NCBI RefSeq assembly: GCF_001692325.1
Contig: NZ_LXKN01000009.1
Span: forward strand, 100,086-164,085
Reading direction: 5' to 3'
From: Rhizobium sp. AC27/96
GTDB lineage: Bacteria; Pseudomonadota; Alphaproteobacteria; Rhizobiales; Rhizobiaceae
Length of the DNA stretch: 64,000 bases
Within the stretch, counting starts at the first letter, position 1. Each line of letters starts with the position of its first letter. The position numbers and the translations under genes are program-made. This document shows positions 57,347 through 64,000 of the stretch, piece by piece. Below the pieces are notes generated by a model. The model saw only the letters and a list, made by a program, of their open reading frames with translations. It did not search any database and was not told the origin of the DNA.

Positions 57347-60300
57347 ACGTTTCGTCGCTCTTTATTGGCCGGCCTATCGCAACCTCGCTTCTCGGGGTCG
57401 CGGTTCTCTTGGGCGGCATTCTCGGCTTCCTCTTCCTGCCGGTGGCGCCGCTGCCGCAGGTGGATTTCCCGACGATACAGGTGACGACACAGCTGCCGGG
57501 CGCCGATCCCGATACGATGGCGGCGCTGGTGACGGCGCCGCTGGAACGGCCGCTCGGCCAGATCCCGTCGCTGGCGTCGATGACCTCGTCGAGCGCTTTC
57601 GGTATCAGCCAGATTACCCTGCAGTTCGATCTCGGTCGCGATATCGATGGGGCAGCGCAGGACGTGCAGGCGGCGATCAATGCCGCCGGGTCGACGCTGC
57701 CGCGCACGCTTCCCTACCCACCGACCTATTCGAAGGTGAACCCGGCCGATACGCCGATCGTAACGCTGGCCTTGCGCTCCAACAGCTATTCGATCCGCGA
57801 ACTCAGCGATTTCGCCGATACGATGATGGCGCAGCGGCTAAGCGAGGTTTCCGGCGTCGGTGACGTCAATATTCAGGGCGGCGTCAAGCCCGCCATCCGC
57901 ATTCAGGTCGATCTGCCACGGCTTGCCTCCTATGGTCTCGCCCTGGAAGACATTCGCTCGGCCATCACCAATGCCAGTGTCGCCGGGGCAAAGGGTTCGC
58001 TGGATGGCACCCAGCAGAGCTTCACGCTTGCCGCCAACGACCAGATCGTCGATCCCAATGTCTATAAGTCCGTCATCGTCGCTTATCGGAACAGCGCGCC
58101 GGTGCAATTGAAGGACGTGGCCACCGTCGTTGAAGGATTGGAGAACAACCGTGTCGGCGCCTGGTATCAGGGGCAACCGGCCGTCATTATCGATATCATG
58201 CGCCAGCCGGGCGCCAACGTCATTCAAACCGTCGAGAATGTGCTGAAGCAGCTTCCTAAGCTGAAGCAGGCCATGCCGGCCGGCGTTTCCCTCGATATCG
58301 TCAACGACCGCACCGAGACGATCCGTGCTTCGATCCATGACGTGCAATGGACATTGGTCATCAGCATCGGGCTGGTCATCCTCGTCGTCCTGCTGTTCCT
58401 GCGCACGGTGACGGCGACGTTCATTGCAGGTGTCGCCCTGCCGCTGTCGCTGATTGCGACCTTCGGCGTCATGTGGTTTGCCGGTTTCAGCCTCGACAAT
58501 CTCTCGCTGATGGCGCTGACCATCGGTACAGGCTTCGTCGTCGACGACGCCATCGTCATGATCGAGAACATTGCGCGCCATATCGAGGAGGGCGAGAACC
58601 CGATGCAGGCGGCGCTGAAGGGCGCCGGCGAAATCGGCTTCACGATCATATCGCTGACGGTCTCGCTGGTGGCAGTGTTCATTCCGCTGCTGTTCATGAC
58701 CGGGATCGTCGGGCGCATGTTCCGCGAATTCGCGCTGACGTTGACCATTGCCGTGGTCGTCTCGGCCGTCGTTTCGCTGACGCTGACGCCGATGATGTGC
58801 GCCCGGATTCTGCGCAAGCCTAAAGAGCGCAAGGGCGGCATCCTGGCGGGTACCGACCATCTCATGGAGCGGCTGATCGAGGGCTACCGCCGCAGTCTGG
58901 TCTGGGCCGTCGATCGCAGTGCCCTCATGCTTCTGGTGACGGTGGCGACACTGGCTGCGACTGTCGCGCTTTATATCGTCATTCCCAAGGGCTTCCTGCC
59001 GGCCCAGGATACGGGCCTGATCACCGCCGTCGTCGAGGCTGAACCAACGACCTCCTTCGAAACGATGAAGCAGATACAGGCAACCGTTGCCGATCGCCTG
59101 CGCAAGGATCCGGATGTGACCGGCGTGGTCACGGTCATCGGCTCCAGCGCCAGCAATCTGACACTGAACACGGGCAATCTCAGCCTCGTGCTGAAGCCCA
59201 GAAACCAGCGTGACGCTTCCGCCGATCAGATCATCGACCGGATGCGGGATGAGGTCACCGGCCTGCCCGGCATCCACGTCACCTTCCAGAGCGTGCGCGA
59301 CATTTCGATCAGCACCCGCGCCAGCCGGGCACCCTATCAATATACGTTGACCGGAACCGATACCGCGACCGTCGTCGATTGGTCCGCCAAGCTGGCGCAG
59401 CGGCTGCAGGAAAGCCCGAAGCTGATCGACGTCTCCTCCGAGGTCGAGATGGGCGGCGGCCGCATCTTTGTCGATGTCGACCGCGAGACTGCCTCGCGGC
59501 TTGGCGTATCCATGCAGGCTGTCAGCGACACATTGAATGACGCCTTCGGCCAGCGGCAGATCGCCACGATCTACGGACAGGCCAACCAGTATCGCGTCAT
59601 CCTCGAGGCGGCGCCGCAGTATCAATCGGATCCGAAATCGCTCGACAAGCTTTATGTTGCCGGCGCCAGCGATACGCAGGTTCCGCTCAATGCCTTCACC
59701 ACGGCGACCTTCACCACGGCGCCGCTGGTCATCAGCCATGACGAACAGTTTCCGGCCGTGACCCTCAGTTTCGATCTCGCCAAGGGCGCTTCGCTGAGCG
59801 ACGCGGTGGCAGAGGTCAAGGCGGCCGAACGAGATATCGGCATGCCCGACAATATCCAGCGCAAATATTCCGGCGACGCCGAGGAATTTGCCTCTTCGCT
59901 TGCCGGCGAACCCTGGTTGATCCTTGCTGCCGTCGTCACGATCTACATCGTGCTCGGCCTTCTCTACGAGAGCGCCGTACATCCGATCACGATCCTTTCG
60001 ACGCTGCCGTCTGCCGGTGTCGGCGCGCTGCTGGCGCTGATGCTGTTCGGCCAGGACCTGTCGATCATCGCCTTGATCGGCATCGTGCTCTTGATGGGTA
60101 TCGTGAAGAAGAACGCGATCATGATGATCGACTTCGCGCTGGAGGCGGAGCGCAAGGAAGGGCTTGCGCCGCGCGAGGCCATTCTCAAGGCCTCTATCCT
60201 GCGTTTCCGTCCGATCATGATGACGACGCTGGCTGCACTTTTCGGTGCGCTTCCGTTGGCGCTGGCACAGGGCACGGGTGCCGAATTGCGCATTCCGCTC

Positions 60301-60462
60301 GGCATCACCATCATCGGCGGCCTCGTGCTTTCGCAGCTTCTGACGCTCTATACGACGCCGGTCATCTATCTGGCCTTCGAGAGCCTGCGCGCTCGCGTCG
60401 TGGGGCGGACGAGCGGCATGCCCAGCCCCGAGATGACTGAAATGGCGGGTGACGAGACATGA
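57343..60462 (+). CDS. RND efflux inner-membrane pump (MdtB-like)
   Basis: A 1039-residue proton/drug antiporter with 12 membrane helices and two large periplasmic loops. The helix-4 Asp pair is in FVVDDAIVMIENI and the helix-10 Lys in IVKKNAIMMIDFA. The length is that of the family. With the next gene it forms a two-pump heterotrimer as in E. coli MdtBC. Starts and stops overlap by 4 bases on both sides (ATGA), so the three genes are coupled. Confidence 0.93.
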   Translation: MNVSSLFIGRPIATSLLGVAVLLGGILGFLFLPVAPLPQVDFPTIQVTTQLPGADPDTMAALVTAPLERPLGQIPSLASMTSSSAFGISQITLQFDLGRDIDGAAQDVQAAINAAGSTLPRTLPYPPTYSKVNPADTPIVTLALRSNSYSIRELSDFADTMMAQRLSEVSGVGDVNIQGGVKPAIRIQVDLPRLASYGLALEDIRSAITNASVAGAKGSLDGTQQSFTLAANDQIVDPNVYKSVIVAYRNSAPVQLKDVATVVEGLENNRVGAWYQGQPAVIIDIMRQPGANVIQTVENVLKQLPKLKQAMPAGVSLDIVNDRTETIRASIHDVQWTLVISIGLVILVVLLFLRTVTATFIAGVALPLSLIATFGVMWFAGFSLDNLSLMALTIGTGFVVDDAIVMIENIARHIEEGENPMQAALKGAGEIGFTIISLTVSLVAVFIPLLFMTGIVGRMFREFALTLTIAVVVSAVVSLTLTPMMCARILRKPKERKGGILAGTDHLMERLIEGYRRSLVWAVDRSALMLLVTVATLAATVALYIVIPKGFLPAQDTGLITAVVEAEPTTSFETMKQIQATVADRLRKDPDVTGVVTVIGSSASNLTLNTGNLSLVLKPRNQRDASADQIIDRMRDEVTGLPGIHVTFQSVRDISISTRASRAPYQYTLTGTDTATVVDWSAKLAQRLQESPKLIDVSSEVEMGGGRIFVDVDRETASRLGVSMQAVSDTLNDAFGQRQIATIYGQANQYRVILEAAPQYQSDPKSLDKLYVAGASDTQVPLNAFTTATFTTAPLVISHDEQFPAVTLSFDLAKGASLSDAVAEVKAAERDIGMPDNIQRKYSGDAEEFASSLAGEPWLILAAVVTIYIVLGLLYESAVHPITILSTLPSAGVGALLALMLFGQDLSIIALIGIVLLMGIVKKNAIMMIDFALEAERKEGLAPREAILKASILRFRPIMMTTLAALFGALPLALAQGTGAELRIPLGITIIGGLVLSQLLTLYTTPVIYLAFESLRARVVGRTSGMPSPEMTEMAGDET

Positions 60463-63400
60463 ACATCTCCGAGCCATTCGTCAAACGCCCGGTCGGGACG
60501 ACGCTTCTGGCGATCGGATTGATGATCCTCGGTTTCGTCGCATATCGTTTTCTGCCGGTCGCAAGCCTGCCGACCGTCGATCTGCCGACCATCGTCGTCT
60601 CGTCCAGCCGTCCCGGCGCCGATCCCGCCAGCATGGCGGCGAGCGTTGCCGCTCCACTGGAGCGACATCTCGGCACCATCGCCGGTGTCACGCAATTGAC
60701 CTCCGTCAGTTCGCTCGGCTCGAGCACCATCATCGTGCAGTTCGATCTATCGCGCAGCGTCGACGGCGCGGCGCAGGATGTGCAGGCGGCATTGAATGCG
60801 GCCGCGACCGACCTGCCAGGCGATCTGCCCACTTTGCCGTCCTTCCGCAAGATCAATCCGGCTGCGGCTCCCGTCCTCATCCTGGCGCTGACGTCGGACA
60901 ATGTTGCGCCGAGCGCCATATATGACGCGGCGGATACGGTGGTCGTGCAGCGCATTTCACAGGTGGATGGCGTTGGCGGCGTGACGGTCAGCGGCGCGGA
61001 TCAGCCGGCGGTGCGCGTGAGGCTCGACCCCGACCGTCTCTCGGCCATGGGCCTGTCGCTCGATGCCGTTCGTACGGCGATCGTCAACGCCAATGTGCTC
61101 GGCCCCTTCGGCTCTATCGACGGCGCCAGCGGCGCCTTCTCCATTGCCGTGAATAGCCAGTTGCGAACGCCGGAAGCCTATGGACGAATCATCATTCAGA
61201 GTGGCGACGGTACGGCCGTTCGCCTTTCCGATATCGCCACCGTCGAGCCGGGCGTGCGCAACAGCCGCTCCGATGCCTGGTATGACGGCAAACCGGCAGT
61301 GCTGCTCAACATCACCAAGCAGGCCGATGCCAACGTCATTTCCACCGTCGATGGCGTCAAGCAGTTGATCCCTGAACTACAGCGGCTCATTCCCGCCGGC
61401 GTCAAGATCGACATCCTTTCCGACCGCACCACGACGATCCACGCCAGCGTCAACGACATGCAATGGACGCTGCTTGCCACCATCTGCCTGGTCATGGGCG
61501 TGGTTTTCGTCTTCCTCAGGCGCGCGACGCCGACCTTTGCAGCTGGCGTAACGGTGCCGCTGTCGCTGGCCGGAACCTTTGCGGCGATGTGGCTGTTCGG
61601 ATTGTCGATCGACAACCTCTCACTGATGGCGCTTGCCGTATCCGTCGGTTTCGTCGTCGACGACGCCATCGTCATGATCGAGAATATCTACGCCAATCTG
61701 GAAACCGGCATGAAGCCGATGAAGGCGGCGCTCGAGGGTGCGAAGCAGATCGGCTTTACTGTTGTTTCGATCAGCCTGTCGCTGCTTGCAGCCTTCATTC
61801 CGCTGTTCTTCATGGGCGGCATTGTCGGGCGCTTCTTCCAGACCTTCTCGCTGACGCTCGGCTTCACCATCGTCGTCTCGACGCTGGTGTCGCTGACGTT
61901 GACGCCGATGATCTGCGGTCATCGCCTTCGCCAGCACGATATCGATGCTCGACCGGGTCCGTTTGGCCACCTCGTAGAAGGAACGCTCGGGGCTGTCACG
62001 TCCTTCTACGGCCGCACGCTGAAGGCGGTGCTGCATCATCGCGTGCTGTCCGTGCTTGTCATCATCGCCTGCGTCGTCATGACGGCCTATCTCTACGTCA
62101 AGGTGCCGAAGGGTTTCATTCCGCAGGATGACACCGGGTTTATCCAGGGCGGGACGCAGGCTGCGACCGACATCTCCTATCCGGCGATGGTCAAATTGCA
62201 GCAGCAGGCGGCGGATATCGTTGCCAAGGACCCTGCGGTCTCGGGTCTTGGCTCCTCTGTCGGAGGCGGCGGCTTCTCCAGCTCTGTCAATCGCGGGCAG
62301 CTTCTGATTTCGCTCAAGCCGGAATCGGAGCGGGTGTCGACGGCCGAGGTCATCAACAGGTTGCGCAAGCAGCTGATGGCGGTTCCGGGGCTCAGCACAT
62401 TCCTGTTTTCGCCCGGCGATATCCGGGCCGGCGCGCGCCAGTCGCAGTCGCAATATCAGTTCACGCTCTGGGGTGCGAATTACGACGAGCTGGTGGATTG
62501 GGCGCCGAAGGTGCTGGAGCGCATGCAAGCCCTTCCGGGACTGACTGATGTCGCGACCGACAGGCAGCCGAACGGTCTGCAGGCGACCGTGAATATCGAC
62601 CGGAGCCTTGCTTCCCAGCTTGGCGTCAGCATCCAATCCATCGATGCCGCGCTGAACAACGCCTTTGCGCAGCGGCAGATTTCGACGATCTACACGCAGC
62701 GCAATCAGTATCGTGTCGTACTGGAGGCGAATCCGAACTACGCTCTGGACCCGCATGATATCTCCAAGCTCTATGTGCCGGCCTCGGGCGGCACGCAGGT
62801 CCCTCTCAGCGCAGTCGCATCGATCAACCGGACGCTTGCACCGCTGGTGGTCAATCACCAGGGGCAATATCCCTCGGTGACCATTTCCTACAATCTGGCG
62901 CTCGATACGCCGTTGCAGGTGGCGAACGATGCCATCCAGAAGGCGGTGCTTGAGATGCACCTGCCCGATACGCTGCATGCGGATTTTGCCGGCGATGCGG
63001 CGAGCGTCTCGCAGTCGTCGGGCAGCCAGCCGCTGCTGCTTCTGGCGGCCCTGCTGACGGTCTATATCGTTCTCGGCATCCTCTATGAAAGCCTGGCGCA
63101 TCCGCTGACGATCATCTCGACGCTGCCCTCCGCCGGCCTCGGCGCGCTGCTGGCGCTTGTCATCAGCGGCACGGAACTGACGATCATCGCCTTCATCGGC
63201 ATCATCCTCCTGATCGGCATCGTCAAGAAGAACGGTATCATGATGGTCGACTTCGCCCTGCAGGGCGAGCGTGTGCTCGGCCTGCCGCCCGACGAGGCGA
63301 TCTATGAGGCATGCCTCAAGCGTTTCCGTCCGATCCTGATGACGACGCTGGCGGCGCTGATGGGGGCCATCCCGCTGATCATCGCGACCGGCCCGGGTTC

Positions 63401-63566
63401 GGAGCTTCGTCGTCCGCTCGGCATCACCATTGTGGGCGGTCTCGTGGTGTCGCAAGTGCTGACGCTCTATACGACGCCCATCATCTATCTGATGCTCGCC
63501 AAGCTGCATGCAAAATGGTCGCCGAAGGCGCAGCCGGCGGCACCGGTTGTTTCATCACCCACCTAA
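60459..63566 (+). CDS. RND efflux inner-membrane pump (MdtC-like)
   Basis: A 1035-residue RND pump, the second of the pair. FVVDDAIVMIENIYANLE carries the helix-4 Asp pair and IVKKNGIMMVDFALQGER the helix-10 Lys. It is paralogous to the product of 57343 but clearly diverged, as expected for MdtB/MdtC. It is the last gene of the operon. A perfect 48-base palindrome follows after 164 bases. An outer-membrane factor gene is not present downstream. Confidence 0.93.
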   Translation: MNISEPFVKRPVGTTLLAIGLMILGFVAYRFLPVASLPTVDLPTIVVSSSRPGADPASMAASVAAPLERHLGTIAGVTQLTSVSSLGSSTIIVQFDLSRSVDGAAQDVQAALNAAATDLPGDLPTLPSFRKINPAAAPVLILALTSDNVAPSAIYDAADTVVVQRISQVDGVGGVTVSGADQPAVRVRLDPDRLSAMGLSLDAVRTAIVNANVLGPFGSIDGASGAFSIAVNSQLRTPEAYGRIIIQSGDGTAVRLSDIATVEPGVRNSRSDAWYDGKPAVLLNITKQADANVISTVDGVKQLIPELQRLIPAGVKIDILSDRTTTIHASVNDMQWTLLATICLVMGVVFVFLRRATPTFAAGVTVPLSLAGTFAAMWLFGLSIDNLSLMALAVSVGFVVDDAIVMIENIYANLETGMKPMKAALEGAKQIGFTVVSISLSLLAAFIPLFFMGGIVGRFFQTFSLTLGFTIVVSTLVSLTLTPMICGHRLRQHDIDARPGPFGHLVEGTLGAVTSFYGRTLKAVLHHRVLSVLVIIACVVMTAYLYVKVPKGFIPQDDTGFIQGGTQAATDISYPAMVKLQQQAADIVAKDPAVSGLGSSVGGGGFSSSVNRGQLLISLKPESERVSTAEVINRLRKQLMAVPGLSTFLFSPGDIRAGARQSQSQYQFTLWGANYDELVDWAPKVLERMQALPGLTDVATDRQPNGLQATVNIDRSLASQLGVSIQSIDAALNNAFAQRQISTIYTQRNQYRVVLEANPNYALDPHDISKLYVPASGGTQVPLSAVASINRTLAPLVVNHQGQYPSVTISYNLALDTPLQVANDAIQKAVLEMHLPDTLHADFAGDAASVSQSSGSQPLLLLAALLTVYIVLGILYESLAHPLTIISTLPSAGLGALLALVISGTELTIIAFIGIILLIGIVKKNGIMMVDFALQGERVLGLPPDEAIYEACLKRFRPILMTTLAALMGAIPLIIATGPGSELRRPLGITIVGGLVVSQVLTLYTTPIIYLMLAKLHAKWSPKAQPAAPVVSSPT

Positions 63567-63730
63567 GTGATTTGCAGATATCAATCGCAGCTGCTGATCG
63601 CGTCGCGGGGAGGGTGGCGCATGTTTCCGCGCCGAAGCCGCCATCTTGGCTGATGTCGGAACGGTCGCTTCCGCGGCGGCTATGCAGACAGGGTGCTCCC
63701 CGCGATCCCTTTCCCAAGTCAGATGTAACA

Positions 63731-63778
63731 TCAAATCAAAAGGGCTCCTGCGATATCGCAGGAGCCCTTTTGATTTGA
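63731..63778. terminator. Perfect 48-base palindrome, bidirectional terminator
   Basis: Twenty-four bases (63731-63754) are followed directly by their exact reverse complement (63755-63778). The central part is GGGCTCCTGCGATATCGCAG. On either strand the transcript would fold into a GC-rich hairpin with AAAA before and TTTTGATTT after, so it can stop transcription both ways. It lies between two convergent RND genes. Confidence 0.9.
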
Positions 63779-63834
63779 ACCATATTGTGTGGGTGCGCCC
63801 GCTCACCTTTCGAGGAGAGCGGGCATACAGGTCT

Positions 63835-64000
63835 TTAATGTGCGGCACCTGTGGTCGGCGCGTCATCGGGTGGTGTCACCGCTGCCGTCGACTTGACCGT
63901 GCCCTTGAAGATTCGGCGCACGGAGACGAAGAGCAGCGGGATGAAGAAGACGCCGAGGACGGTGGCGGAGATCATGCCGCCCATGACGCCGATGCCGATC
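63835..64000 (-). CDS. 3' end of an RND efflux pump gene (AcrB family), partial
   Basis: The last 54 residues of a gene that continues beyond the window. The sequence [20 protein letters not shown] followed by [12 protein letters not shown] is the final membrane helix of AcrB/MexB-type pumps. A threonine/proline-rich tail then ends GAAH before the TAA at 63835-63837. It is convergent with the MdtC-like gene and ends 57 bases from the 48-base palindrome. It is a third RND system in the window. Confidence 0.85.
   Translation of the reverse strand, partial: IGIGVMGGMISATVLGVFFIPLLFVSVRRIFKGTVKSTAAVTPPDDAPTTGAAH

Noticed and set aside
57838..60477. An 879-codon open minus-strand frame opposite the MdtB-like gene
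   Set aside because: It has Arg/His/Asp/Gln-rich composition typical of antisense reading of a GC-rich membrane-protein gene. No start context or domain.
61620..63509. A 629-codon minus-strand frame opposite the MdtC-like gene
   Set aside because: Same antisense artefact as in the gene before it.

Overview
The window looks like chromosomal or large-replicon DNA of a rhizobial alphaproteobacterium, most likely Rhizobium or a close relative. The signs are high GC, dense co-oriented operons, many CUT1-type sugar ABC transporters with Gfo/Idh/MocA dehydrogenases, a hut cluster using the HutF route, a DUF1612 'RHE_PE00001-type' protein, and several intergenic palindromic repeats of the RIME kind. 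No tRNA, rRNA, CRISPR array, insertion sequence or integrase was seen. The species is inferred from gene content only.

1-25.9 kb is a carbohydrate uptake and oxidation region with four regulators. A minus-strand operon (6639 down to 105) encodes a binding protein, two permeases, two dehydrogenases and an ATPase. It is divergent from a TetR gene (6821). The same near-palindrome, TGTAAC-N6-GTTACA, lies in the promoter of this operon and again ahead of an enolase-superfamily gene (7819) and a third dehydrogenase (9466), so one small regulon is proposed. Next come a putative lytic transglycosylase lipoprotein and a LacI/DUF2264/hydroxyacid-dehydrogenase operon, divergent from an orphan binding protein that is a paralogue of the first one. 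An acid phosphatase, a ThuA-like protein, a fourth dehydrogenase and a ROK regulator follow, divergent from a complete second ABC operon (21532-25777). That operon has a strong terminator hairpin between its binding-protein gene and its permease genes.

25.9-38.5 kb is mixed: DUF427, a large M23 peptidase with an altered active-site motif, an Nramp manganese transporter, a tryptophan-2,3-dioxygenase-like haem enzyme paired with an Lrp/AsnC regulator, a TetR-controlled RND pump whose inner-membrane gene has an in-frame amber codon, a VapBC pair, and two small envelope proteins.

38.5-45.8 kb is the histidine-utilisation cluster: hutC and hutF on the minus strand, hutI-hutH-hutU-hutD on the plus strand, with a palindromic operator between them. 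HutF makes N-formylglutamate, so a HutG is expected elsewhere.

45.9-64 kb holds a membrane protein, a YedY/sulfite-oxidase-like molybdoenzyme, a DHA2-type exporter, a second VapBC pair, a thiolase behind a perfect 24-bp palindrome, a copper module (CueR and a CopA ATPase with tandem YHS domains and a textbook MerR-type promoter), the DUF1612 protein, and a three-gene MdtABC-like RND system. The RND system is followed by a perfect 48-bp palindrome and the 3' end of a further RND pump on the minus strand.

The most notable items are the shared TetR-type operator, the amber-interrupted RND gene, the dioxygenase with a changed substrate loop, the peptidase lacking a conserved zinc ligand, and the unexplained perfect palindromes.
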